The notes under the pieces are model-generated. The model did not search any database. It was not told the DNA's origin and saw nothing but the letters and a program-made list of their open reading frames with translations. A DNA stretch of 64,000 bases from Glandiceps talaboti (lineage: Eukaryota > Hemichordata > Enteropneusta > Spengelidae): the NCBI RefSeq assembly GCF_964340395.1, contig NC_135553.1:7287501-7351500 (forward strand). The letters are read 5' to 3'. Both the position numbers and the translations under genes were made by a program. Positions within the stretch are counted from its first letter, which is position 1, and every line of letters starts with the position of its first letter. This document shows positions 11,311-40,400 of the stretch, piece after piece.

Positions 11311-11750
11311 GGAACACAAATCCAGCAAATAAATGTATTTTCATAAACTTTGGATTCTGCAGAGTCATTTCATGATATTACATCAGATAAATTTTGCACG
11401 ATTACAAGGAACCTAACGAAAACTCTATTTTATTGTTCTCACTCTGGTCCATCGGTGCATCAGACTTTAATAGCAGAATATTGCAAACTGAATATTCATG
11501 ACTATTTATCTAAAGGTAATAAGCACTTAGGAGTCATGAATATGTTAAGTTTCAATCTAATAAATTTGCATGTCTGCTAAGTCCCATGTGGCAATGGTGG
11601 ACCGGTGTGAGAAAAACTGTGGTGAAATAGAGTTTCAATTAGGTGTTCTGCAATTGCTTAAAATTCATGTGAAGTGAGATCATGGAATCACTCTCCAGAA
11701 CTCAAAGTTTAAAAAAAAAAATACTGTAATTTCCTGGAGTGGTGTTATCC
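11311..11750. mobile_element. Fold-back MITE, copy 1
   Basis: The ends are mutually reverse-complementary: CATAAACTTTGGATTCTG near the left end and CCAGAACTCAAAGTTT near the right, with the terminal CACTCCAGGAAAT-type repeat at both ends. The same family occurs at 12965-13412, 24216-24455 (half) and 41948-42381. The small frame at 11350-11580 inside it is not a gene. Confidence 0.75.
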
Positions 11751-12353
11751 TAAAGGATACAATTCAAGAATCTTAAATCTTCAATGTAATCAGAATATTA
11801 TACATAAGAATATCATATCTAATAAATAAATGGCAGACTTTTTATGTAACTTATTTACAAGTTACTCCATAGTAATATAACAAGTTTTGGAATATGATTT
11901 AAAAATAAAACTATAATCAGTACAGCAGCTACAACTCACACAAACCACTCCTATTTTGTAAATTTGGGATATTTCTGATCCTTTCTGTAAATTTTGGTAC
12001 AAACTACAAACAACCTTGTAAACTTTGTAACCTGAGTTAATTGCTACAGTTTGTACCCATCTTGGCAGACCAATAGGAATCATTATCTAAACTGATGGAG
12101 ATACGTTGATGGCAGTACATATTGTAAATGTAGCAAAGTGTAAATGCATGATTTTTTGGGTAAATGTCAGAAATGTGTAAGACATGTTTGGTACTTAAAT
12201 GTAGAAATGTGTATGTGTGAAGTTGTTGCTGTCATCTTTGTTATTGTTGTCGTCATCATCAATGTTATTGTTGGTAAATAGGGAAATGAGTTGTACATTG
12301 TTGTTGTTGTTATGTGAGTGTATGTGTATTCTGAGGTGAAATATAACAATCTC

Positions 12354-12418
12354 TTTAAAAATCCATGTTTGTGTATGCAGATTTAATAAATCTGCATACA
12401 CAAACATGGATTTTTAAA
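12354..12418. repeat. Perfect 65-bp palindrome
   Basis: A 32-base arm (12354-12385), a single-base spacer at 12386 and an exact reverse-complement arm (12387-12418). The core reads GCAGATTTAATAAATCTGC. It can form a cruciform or a very stable RNA hairpin. It sits just before a (GTCT)n array. Confidence 0.95.
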
Positions 12419-12473
12419 AATCAACATTGTTTCAATATTTCTTTACCCTACCTTTATATCTTTAAGTCTGTGT

Positions 12474-12508
12474 ATGTCTGTGTTCCTTGTGTCTGTCTGG
12501 TTCCGTCC

Positions 12509-12540
<32 letters not shown>

Positions 12541-12590
12541 GCCTGCCTGTCTGTGTCTGTCTGTCTGTGTGTCTGTCTGTGTGTCTGTCT
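12474..12590. repeat. (GTCT)n microsatellite
   Basis: Imperfect GTCT/GTGTCT/CTGC repeats. The frames across it (VCLSVCLS-like) are artefacts. Confidence 0.9.
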
Positions 12591-12756
12591 GCAATTCATG
12601 TATTGCAGAAATTTGATTCAAGGGTAAGCTATAAAGGAAGATTCTCTAAAGATAATCATGTGATCCATAAATGGGAATAAAAGTATTTTAATAAACTTTG
12701 GATTCTGGAGTTCTTGAGCTTTTTTCATGAGCAAATAGTCATTTACCATCCTAGAT

Positions 12757-12949
12757 GAATCTGATTAAAATCCGATCCGAATCAATTGACCTTCCCCTCT
12801 GTGATATATGTTTACGTTTTCACCTCCTAGGAGGCAGTCATTGACGAAAACGTAAACATGTATCATAAAGGTCAATTGAAGCGAAAATACCAAGGTAAAA
12901 TAAACAATGAACGATTAGCTGACACCTACATTGGATTTTAATCAGATTG
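12757..12949. mobile_element. 193-bp MITE with 17-bp terminal inverted repeats and 9-bp target duplication
   Basis: The element begins AATCTGATTAAAATCC after the first base and ends with the reverse complement. It is flanked by the identical 9-mer ATCCTAGAT at 12748-12756 and 12950-12958. It contains further inverted pairs (TCAATTGACCTT with AAGGTCAATTGA; GTTTACGTTTTC with GAAAACGTAAAC). It has no coding capacity. A 9-bp target duplication is typical of Mutator-like elements, so a MULE-derived MITE is inferred. Confidence 0.8.
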
Positions 12950-12964
12950 ATCCTAGATATTGGG

Positions 12965-13412
12965 AAACGCTATTTCAGGAAATGAAAACATTTTCATGAA
13001 CTTTAGGTTCTGATGAGTCATTTCATGATTTCACATTAATTTCGTGTAATTGCAACGAAACACTAAATTGTACTTTTATTTCACATTCATTGTTCCCTGA
13101 CTGTCTTAGCAGTGATCCAGTGTTGCCTCGTGGAGGTCAGCAGACATGCATATGGATTAGATGAACAATACACATTCATGACTCCTATGTGCTTTTACCT
13201 TCAGATAGTCATGAATATTCATTGTTTATCTAATCTATAATGTCTTCTAATAGCTTCCATATGGTAATGCTGGGCTACTGTTATGCAATGAATATGAAAC
13301 AAATTTCAATTTTGGTGTTTCATGGCATTCACAAAATTTTTGTGATGTTAAATCATGAACTGACTCTCTCCGGAAGCCAAAGTTTATAAAATATCTTTAT
13401 TTCCTGGAGTGG
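12965..13412. mobile_element. Fold-back MITE, copy 2
   Basis: Starts near TTCAGGAAATGAAAACATTTTC and ends at TTTCCTGGAGTGG. The interior shares the GAGTCATTTCATGATTTCACAT block and its reverse complement with the other copies. The 193-bp MITE with its target duplication lies just upstream. A partial piece of the same family end (12681-12715) lies on the other side of that MITE. Confidence 0.7.
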
Positions 13413-15667
13413 TGTTCCTCTTTTACTAGGAACGTAATTGACTATATCACTTTTGCTTACTTGAAAAAGTTGAGGTTATCAAATTATGATAATGTTTAAA
13501 TTCACAATTGTCAGAAAATATAATGGAATATTGTACTTTTCTCTTTTTAGAAATTCAGTAAATTATTGTTTCTGATATATTGCCACATGAATAATGAATA
13601 GGAATTTCAGAAGGAAAAAAAAAATGAAATGAAGCCTTAATCAAAAGAAGAGGAACAAAGAAAAATAACTTTGACAGAAAACAGGTAGTTAGAAAGACAA
13701 AAGAATAAAACACAAGTACATTACAGTCTTGTTAAAATGAAATTTTGTGTAAAGTTTACACAACTTTTAAGATTATCAAGACTGGCTGTATCCAGTTTAT
13801 TGAGTGACTTATAGTCACTAAATAACTGATTCCCGAAAAACTGTTGTAGTCTATAAATGATGTAAATCACCATGACTACAAACAGTTTCCTAATAATAGC
13901 TGTACAACTTTAGTTGTACAATGTCGTTGACTAATTTCAGTTCTTTATAATAGGAAAATGCTAAAAAGCTCACATTCATTTGAATATGAAAGTGCTGATG
14001 CATCCGGGATCTTTATCAAAATGAGGTTTGCTTGTTGTTGACCTTTGACCTATGAAAAGTACCTCTGAAATTAATTGTAATTTTGTTAGCTTCAGTTGCT
14101 GTTGTGTTTCCTGACTTATGCCAAATAGAGTCATTTTATGTAACTTTTGTCAATCTTAGTTGTTTATTTTTAATAATGATGGATTTCTTTTATCAAATAA
14201 CATCTTTGTTAAATATCGTTCTAGTTCTTTGGATTTTGACACTATACTGATTCTTACTTTCAAGTTTCATTTATTACTTTTAAACTATTCTTTTTCAATA
14301 ACGTATGTTAAAATATATATGAAGTATGTCTTAAGTCCTTTAAAGGGTAGGTACATTGGTTTTTATATCTTATCAGTGGAGCCATAAGGGTCCTTTTTTT
14401 CTGGACCAACTTTTTCTGTAGATCTGCCAGACAACTATTTTTAAACACCCAAATGATAATGAGAAGCTGGCCTTTAAATCTTAGGGAATTACTGGCATGT
14501 AAAATAGATTATCCTAATGAAATAAACCTAACTAAATCATAGCACATCCCCTCTATCACAAGCAAACCCCATCAGATTTGAGGTCCAGCACTTCAGAACT
14601 CTCCTATTCACCTGAATGAGAAGAAAAAGTGTATTCAACTCCAATTAATTGTCTCAGTCTGCCATTTATAGAGCAAAAGCGCTGCCCTACAAAGCTTTGT
14701 AAAATAAAGCAATTACAAGGGTTGATTCAACACTTTATATATATATATATATATATCTTATACCTCATTATATAAAGTCAAGATCATGGGTTTAAAAAAA
14801 ATGAGAATTGTTATATTTTGAAAATGCTATGGTTTCCAATAATGTAAAACTTGTCGTACTAAAATAAAATTTATAGTTTTCATTTTGTTTTGTGTTTAAG
14901 AGAAAAAAATTTGTTGATACAAATCAAGTTTCTGTACTAGTCCATTTTTTTTATCACAAGTTCTTCATTCATGTACACTCTATGCTGCTTAGCAAATTCA
15001 CACATTGGTCTTGGTCTGACAATATTACAAATTTATTTAAAGTTTAGGATTAAACTAAAACCCTTGATCCGGACTCTATATTAAAATCTCAATCTATTTG
15101 AATCAACCCTTGTTTGGTTATATAAAATATCAGATAATATCAGATAATGTGACATGAACCAGTTATCAAATAAATACTCTCTTTATAAAGGTCTTGACTA
15201 ACTCGTCACAATAAAACTGATGTACTGTTATAACAGTATCACCAAAAAGCCTAAATGAATATAACCCAAATAATGGGAATTTCATATCCCAAATTCATGA
15301 CTTTCTTTTGTTTTTTGGGGGGATAAAATAGCTTTGTTTATCCATCCAAATATCCTTTGTTATATCTTCAAAGTATTTGTTTTGGTTCATGTTCACACAT
15401 ATCACTCGTTTTTAATAGTAAATATAAAAACCCAAATGGGAACAGCTTTGGTTATCTGATAGAATTCCCAAATAATCATGATAGATTTTAACACTGTGTA
15501 CTTTAAAACTTTGCTTTATGAGCTTTGATCCCATTTAGGACATCTCCGACTAATTGGGTACATGTTATCAGATAACCAAGACTATCAAAAAAGAGAAAAA
15601 AAAGTTGAAATCTGGAGTAAATAGATCGGACACTTCAGTTATTAAGTCTTATCTGTATGTTAACTTG
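13413..15667. other. Gene-free stretch downstream of the six-cysteine membrane-protein gene
   Basis: AT-rich sequence with a short (TA)n run at 14735-14757. Its last part is the 3' flank of the minus-strand gene at 15668-18553. The frame at 14160-14387 has no supporting signals. Confidence 0.5.
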
Positions 15668-18553
<2,886 letters not shown>

Positions 18554-18573
18554 GTTGTGGACCTAAAAAGAAT

Positions 18574-18953
18574 CATATCATATCATATCATATCATATCA
18601 TATCATATCATATCATATCACATCATATCACATCACATCACATCACATCACATCACATCACATTACATTACATCACATCACACCACACCACACATCACAT
18701 ATCACATCACATTAACCACCACATATCACACCACACCACACCACATCACATCATATATCATATCATATCATATCATATCATATCATATCATATCATATAT
18801 AATATCATATCATATATCATATATCATATCATATCATATCATATATCATATATCATATATCATATCATATCATATCATATCATATCATATCATATCATAT
18901 CATATCATATCATATCATATCATATCATATCATATCATATCATATCATATCAA
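18574..18953. repeat. (ATATC)n pentanucleotide satellite
   Basis: About 380 bases of ATATC/ACATC pentamers, with drift to CACAT and ACCAC in the middle. On the minus strand it lies in the 5' UTR intron of the six-cysteine gene and ends about 12 bases from the acceptor at 18562. The frames at 18500-18972 are artefacts. Confidence 0.95.
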
Positions 18954-19317
18954 ACTCAGCCATCAAAAGTGATGCCTATAATGGCCTAATTGAGTTGATC
19001 AAAATTAAGTCATAAGCATTTCAATCTTAGGTACTAAGGATGAGTATGTACACACTACACTGCAAATTCAATAAACAACTTTCAGTAGTTTACCGAACAT
19101 CACACAACATCATGGAAACAACTAGTAGTGCATGTGACTATACCTTGAAGTGCATGATTTCTCATGAAAATTAACATGGCTTGGAATGTCAGCAAGGAAT
19201 ATAATAGTATGACACATTTAAAAAACAACAACATAAAACGGGTTGGATTTAGGAAAACAGTTATCAGGAAGATATGTAGAAAAGGTTGGTCCAGAACAAA
19301 AGAATCGAGCTAAACTG

Positions 19318-19385
19318 TACTCTTTATGGCTACACTGATACGATAACACTAACGCAAGAACCGGGGATTGAAACCCTGGCCTTTA
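19318..19385. repeat. Dispersed repeat family C, copy 1
   Basis: The block around GGCTACACTGATACGATAAC, then GGGATTGAAACCCTGGCCTTTAA, recurs at 30088-30165 and 30802-30875. Reverse-complemented, GGTTTCAATCCC resembles a tRNA-type B box, so a tRNA-derived SINE is possible. All copies are short. Confidence 0.55.
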
Positions 19386-19926
19386 AATTAAAGTATGTAT
19401 GCACAAACAGACAAGGTTAGTTGTAGTATATTAATACTGAATGCATGAAGACAGACAAACTAAGAAATATCTGTAATATAACTTATAAACAAGACGTCAC
19501 TGATTCAAACTTCGCAAACACATTACAATTCCACCGTCTCGTACTGAAGTGTCGACCATTTTTTTAACGAACAAATCTTGTTCTGTTTACTCCGAGGGAA
19601 AACAGTTCATTTTGGAAAGTTTTAACCCCCCCCCCTCCACAGTGCACAACGACAATATAATATCCTATAATCCTGAGGTAGCAATGTCAGTCTTTTATCG
19701 CTGCAATAATGTTACATTAAGTAAACATGCACCATTAAAAACTTCTCCAAGATCGTCACAAAGAAAAGTAAGCAAGATTGGGTGTCAACGTCTCTGTCTA
19801 TCCATTGTCGCGTCGGAACGTTTACTATTCATTGCCTGCCATCTCAGACCACTACTGTGTAGTATCTGAGTTGCCATGCATGATAACTTTGAACATTTAC
19901 ATTATCAACGATATACATTACTCACC

Positions 19927-20126
19927 TTAAAATGTGTGATGTGAAAGGAAAAATAACCAGCTTGGGAGGGGTGAAAGCTGTACTGGAGACGAATGTCAAA
20001 GCCGTCTTGTTGTAGTTGGGTACTTACTTGCAAATGCAGTCTGATCAGTTTGGGATTCCCCACGTTGGGAAATCCCCTGGCTTGTTTTGGCTATCTACGT
20101 CATGGGTCAAAGGTGAACTGAACTAA
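19927..20126. promoter_or_regulatory. Divergent promoter between the six-cysteine gene and NUP85
   Basis: About 200 bases separate the probable 5' UTR donor of the minus-strand gene (19926) from the NUP85 ATG (20127). Within it are an inverted pair of kappaB-consensus decamers (GGGATTCCCC at 20052-20061 and GGGAAATCCCC at 20067-20077), a CRE-like TACGTCA (20098-20104) and a DR1-like GGGTCAAAGGTGA (20105-20117). The NUP85 start has a good context (AAATGGCGG). Matches are by eye; binding is untested. Confidence 0.5.
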
Positions 20127-34298
<14,172 letters not shown>

Positions 34299-35911
34299 GA
34301 TGAGACAGCTTCCTGTGTGGCAGCAGCTGCTTGAACCTTGACCTTAGACATATATTGATCTATGACAAAGAAACCATGATACTTATTTTCCATTCGTAAA
34401 AAATTCTGTATGCAAATTCTGATATAGAGAATCAGATTCACCCTAGATTTCTGTATTGCTAGATTTCTAGATGCAGCAAGTATACAACATATGCCCCCCT
34501 TCCCTTTCAATACTCAGGCACACTTCAAAAACAGAAACTCAAAAATGCAAATTATGCACTAAGTATCATTCAATATAACAAAATGATTTCAAATAATTTG
34601 CTAAAGACTATGTTATGACTAAGTGTCAATACACAGGTGGTATTGGAGAGTAAAATCAACCTATGCTCCTGAAGTGTTTTACATGGACACTTTGTAAATG
34701 TCAACCCCCATTGTTATCAGAGTACTAAAACCATGGCAACAAACACCAACAGGATACTAGTCCATATACTCAAAACTAATGATATGCAACATTCCAATTT
34801 CAATCATACATTTGTAATACAAAATATTCCAGCTAAAGGAAAGATAAAACATTTCATAGTTTGGCCACTAGGAGTGCTGTTCACAAGCCATTTGTTGACT
34901 GGAAGTGAGACCAGATTAGCATAGTATTGAAACATAAAGACAGCAGACACCATGTTACCACACATTCTCTGTTGTTGTTCCCACAATACTATTTTATTAG
35001 CGACTACCAGTAATCAAAACATACCTAACTACTACTGTAATACTCTGTTATGGACATTCAGAGTTCTTTCACACACATTTCATTCACTGCTTCATGCAAC
35101 CAGTGGCCAATTAGACAAATTTTAGCCCTCACTTTGCCAAATCTGGTGCACCTTCTTGTGGTGATTACTTGTGAAACGGCTAAAACTTCAGTAACCAAAA
35201 TACAGCGTATATTGTCAAACACCAAGCCTTACACTCTACTTTATATATTAATGGCACTGTCTTTCATGAATATTAGAGTGTACAATTTTGTTACATGTAT
35301 AAACATCAAAATCCATACAAATGTTCCTTTTCATAAATAATTTATTATTATAACTATGTTTTAGTGTTATATGTTTTAGGTTGCATGTAGATTAGTGAGA
35401 TTGTAGTTTTCCAGAACATAGTTGATGATGTGGTCAGTGCAGTGCTTATGATCAACCCCATACTGAAATATTTTGTACCATACATAGCCAAAAGATTTTT
35501 TTATATTTCTACCAACTGGATTATCTGAATATGGTCTTTCTTTTACAGGATTTATAAAGCACCTGGTATACATCAGCATCTAATGACATAATGCAAACAT
35601 TACTTGCTAGAATTCAGGCCATGCTTGCTTTCTTATCCTTTGTACTCTCTTATATTTCTGGACAAGTCATAGCAGTATGCCATTTGTCAAAGTATTGTAT
35701 CCATATCTTTTGGGTAAGATTCCTAAGAATTCACCCTAGATGTGACGTATTTTTGTTTGAAATATTCCTTTTGTCGCCAGAACTGCTTACAGATATGTCA
35801 AATAAATTCTTGGATGAAAAAGTTCTTTTTGAATCAGGTTTCTGTTGTTGATTGGTGTGCATGTCTATGTTTTACAGTCTACATGTAGATGTGCAGTTGT
35901 GGTGCTGGTAT

Positions 35912-36152
35912 TTGTGTATGTATGTGTGTGTGTGTGGGTGGGTGGGTGGGGGGGGGGGGGGGTTGGTGTTGATGTGCAGGTGTATTGTGGATTGATATAC
36001 AGGTGTGCCACAGCCAGGTTGTGTTTGCATTTGCGTATGTTTGCATATGTGTGCATGTGTCTGTGTATGACAGTGAGATTGTGGTGTTGCTGTGCTTAGA
36101 TGTATTTTTTGTGCGTGCGTGCGTGCATGCATGCATGCGTGTGTGTGTGTGT
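35912..36152. repeat. (GT)n, G-run and (GTGC)n low-complexity block
   Basis: GT repeats, a G run, further GTGT/GTGC stretches around 36105-36152. The frames across it on both strands are artefacts. Confidence 0.85.
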
Positions 36153-37107
36153 GTGACAGCAAAAACAACAGGAATCATAGGATGCTTAGTTTGACTTGCA
36201 GATGGACAGTTAAACAATCAATTCCATAATTATGGTATAATCAGAGACATTTATTCAGCATAATGGCTGGCATTTTTATCAAACTTTATATTTGTACAAC
36301 TAAAAAGCCATTTGTAGGTTTTTGATCTTGTTAAATCTGTACCAATAATATTGCATATACAGCTAGTAAAATATTGCAACAAAAAGTAAATTATATAAAA
36401 TATTATCCGGCCAATATTTCACTTGACAAAATTGAGAACTATTGTGGAAAAGTGTCAAGTTATTGACCAGAATTCATAAATATGATGGTCGACAATGCTT
36501 CCAATGTATTTAATTGAAATGTATGTATACTTGAAAAATTCAAACAGATAATTGCAAGACCTTCTACAACCCAGGACGTAGTCAAGCATCAAAAGTTGAT
36601 ATTTTCAAGGGCAAACTGAGCTTCCATCTTGTCAAGCACCATGCAAGCAGTTTCCATTAGCCCCTTTCAACTGAAACAATGGTGTCTGTGTATTTGTCTT
36701 GAGTTGCTGACATTGATTGATTGATTGATCGAAATGTTTTCTTAGTGGTCCATATCAGGTTTCTATCATTGATCTAGTTTCCACTTACTTTAGGTCACGT
36801 TGCAAAGAGCTTTACATAACTTATTCTTGTGGATAAATAACGTGACTCAATAACTTCTCCTGATACACTTTAACCACAAACAAGTCTTTCTTGTCTGTGC
36901 TTTAATATAAAATCTTTCTCTGTAATTGCTCAGGGTGTGATTCTACTGAATTCTACGTTTCTGATGACCCAACTGACCCTAAATTTTTAATTCTGCAGAA
37001 ATTAAAAAAAAAAAAAATCAACGCCTTCTATGCAGGAATACAAATAAATCAAAACACTGGTTGCACAATGGCAAACCTACGAAAATATTTCTGAGCGACA
37101 ATTATCA

Positions 37108-37113
37108 TTTATT
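37108..37113 (-). terminator. Candidate GGH polyadenylation signal
   Basis: AATAAA on the minus strand about 325 bases past the GGH stop. It is the first canonical hexamer I noticed in that direction. Confidence 0.3.
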
Positions 37114-37340
37114 GCTGAAATGTTGAGTTTCCTTCTGACGTTAATGTAATTTCTAAGTTATTCAGACTATTTAAGTATGATTATGAATTAATAGCATCTG
37201 ATTCACCAACATGTACATGCACATTAATTTTTACTTTTTAAAAACTTTAAAAAAAAATTTTTTTTAACCGATCAACATATTTTTACGGTGTTATGATGAG
37301 AAACACAGAATAAAGTACAGGTGGCCTTTATCAGCAGTAA

Positions 37341-37444
37341 ATAATTTTTCAAAATACTGTAAATTTGACAAACTAAGCACCACCTTATTTGAATAATTTT
37401 TCAAAATACTGTAAATTTGACAAACTACGCACCACTTCATTTGA
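37341..37444. repeat. 52-bp tandem duplication over the GGH stop codon
   Basis: 37341-37392 and 37393-37444 are near-identical direct copies. The upper copy includes the last codons and TGA stop of GGH (minus strand); the lower copy carries the matching TTC-AAA followed by TAA in the 3' UTR. Confidence 0.9.
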
Positions 37445-40400
37445 AGAAGTAACACTGAGCATATCCTACAAAGTTACCAGTGTATACAGGTGGATAATTG
37501 TAAATAAGTGATTTACTTTCTTTGGTTTTGTCTTCAAAACTATGATGATTCTTCCGTGCTGGAATAAAAAAGACAAGAAATAGTAAATGTTCCGTACGTT
37601 TGATAACGACATAATATAATTATACTCTATCCTACTGGTCCAACTGTTGTTTTGAATGGCAATAGTTATATTACATTGTTATCAACTTCCTACCTGGATG
37701 ATTGAGAACATTCATAGACATGTTCCATAAGTTTGTATACTTTAACTCATTCAAGATGGTGAAACTTTGGTACACATGGTGATTTGTGACAGAATGTATG
37801 TCATGAATTCTTAAAAGTTGTCTGTTTTAGAAATTCTTAAAAAGCGTTGGTGTAAATTAGTCTGTTAGATACAACGTATTGTGCCACACCTATCAACCAG
37901 TACCCATGTAAGGAGCAAGACTGATTAGGCCTGAATTGAAGTATCTTAACCAGTCTATGTTAAAATACTCTTAGATGCAGTTGCTAGTGTGAGATTTCAC
38001 TTGAAACTTGGGGTCATGGTGTGGGTCAGGCTTATAACAAAGCCCCAATATTATGTTACTCTTAAAGTTCATAAAGCATTTCCCCAGCAAATTCTGCTTG
38101 GGTGACTGGATGATGTACATGAGACGATAGACGACTATATATATGGCCCTTGGGCCTTCGGAACACCCCCTGCCCCCTCCACCAACTTTAAGTATCAACT
38201 ATATGCCACCCTGGACCAGTAGATTTTGACTTTGCTTGAACAGTCTGTCCTGTTCTCAGTGTTTGTTTTCTGGAATGATTTTTCATTGTGCCATGGATAT
38301 TTTTTGAACAGTGCAACAAAAATTAGATCTTGTACAGTCGCAATTGCCTACAATTCACTTCAGTGGATAACAATTCGATGTCATCAAATACTGAGTTACT
38401 CAACTTCCCTGCATGGCAATTCTCTGTACCTACAATAACATTTTACCTCATACTAGAGGGTCAAAATTAAACAAGGTTGACTTATTCTCAGTACCTGTAA
38501 TAGCATTGTACCTCATACTAGAGGGTCAAAATAGAACAAGAGTATGGACTTAATATCTCAGTACCTACAATAGCTTTTTATCTCATTGTCAAAATTAAAC
38601 AAGCAGGTCGACTTATTCTCATTTGCACCTATAGTAATACATGTTATGTACATGGAGTGGAAGATGTCAACCAAGAAATTTAATGCTCATTATTTTTATG
38701 ATGTGCCTTGGCAGTAAATTTCTATTTCAGGTACCAAGAATTAGAGACATCTCACTCGAAATGATACGACACAAGTATACCCGAGGCATCCAACATTCAC
38801 TACTGTAAACAAAGTAGTTAAGACTTCACCCTTACCTTCATTAACAAAGAAATTAGCCATGTACTGAGACACTTTGATAGCATTTAGTGAATGGTTGACA
38901 TGGGGACCAAATCTTGGTGAAAACTCAAAAGGATTAATTTCAGGATGCCATTGACAGCCATAGAAGGGATACTTATATGCTGTAATGGAGAAAGAAACAT
39001 TTGGAATCAAGGTGAGATGAAGGAATGCTATCACTATGACAACATGCATCTAAATTTCTCCATACTGTGAGGGTTGCTTGTACACAGACAATTTACTCTA
39101 AATGTGTATATTTTGTGATACAAATTGACATAGAACCTCGTTCACAAAAAAAATTCTCAAAATAAGTCATTTTAGATCTTATCAATACTAATATTATAAT
39201 AATGTTTTTTGTACAGTGTTTTCCTACATCATGCTCAAATAACTTTAAATTTACAATTTTTATCCAAGGTAAAGATCGATCTGTAACAGCACGACAGCAT
39301 ATAATTCCTCAACTGCCTGGGGAGCATGCAATTCACTGCAGCCTCTGTAAGCGCATAGGATTAAAGCATTCACAATCCAACCTCTATCTACCAGGTCCCA
39401 AATGATAAAGCTGGGTGGACTGAGGCACAGTCTTGTGGTTCAAATCTCAAACCCACAACCTGCAGATTCTAAACCAGCCGTTGTCATTATTCGTTCAATA
39501 AGGCCTAAAATGAATAATTGTTTGGTTCCGTTTACCCGACACCACCTAGCTTTTCACTGCCAACCCTAAACTTTTTTTTATGTATTCAAGAAAAAAAATC
39601 ACAAAAATTGTGAAGTCTCATGAGAAATAGTGGATGGGGAAACTGACCAACTTAAAAAGACAAAATAAAACTGTTCTTCCTATCTGTAATGGCTGTACAT
39701 CTGATAGGAAGAAATAAACAGCAGAGACCATTTGGAAAACAATGGAAAACCTGAACTAAACACTCACACAGAAAAAAAATACAGTAAAATAAAATAAGAA
39801 ATCTACCTACCACACCTATTCTAAAATTGAGCGAAATCAGAACCACACAATTTCTTTTATTAGGCCTAATCAACAGGAAATTAGTGTGATGTCAGTATGT
39901 CATATTACCATTGCAGTAGACTAAATCAGGGTCAAAATTTGGACATCGTATACTATTATTAAATAGCTCAGTAACTTACAAATGTGGGATGTAAAGTAGA
40001 TAACATACCTTCAATCGTTGATATGTAGTCTTTACCATTTTGATCTTTATTTAAAGTCAGTGTTTGATAAAACTGATCTGCCCCATACTTCTTGAAGTCC
40101 TGTAATGATTGATATGATAATAATTTGTTGGTTTTTATAATAACACTTTCCCACTTTGTGCTCAAGTCGCTTTACAATTATTACCCCTGGCACGGATCTA
40201 TAGCAGCACAATGGCCCTTTACTTCCTCAAATATCAGGGGAGCATACAATCCATTGCAGCCTCTATAAGCACATAAGATTAAAGCATTCATGTTGCAACC
40301 TCTTTCCTACCAGGTCCTAATTATACAACTGGATTGACTCATGGTTCATTAATGTTGCCCAAGGACTTTAGCCATTCAGAAACAAATAACATCAATTGGG

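Larger units (their letters stand above)
34299..37436. other. Convergent intergenic region between NUP85 and GGH
   Basis: Holds both 3' flanks. Visible contents are a GT/GTGC-rich microsatellite (35912-36152) with a 13-base G run at 35949, a short TTGA run near 36715, and a 52-bp tandem duplication ending in the GGH stop region. No supported gene. Confidence 0.6.

Noticed and set aside
38741-38835. Read-through C-terminus of GGH after exon 7
   Set aside because: GTAAGG at 38835 is a donor and exon 8 at 37437-37558 gives the expected family C-terminus in phase.
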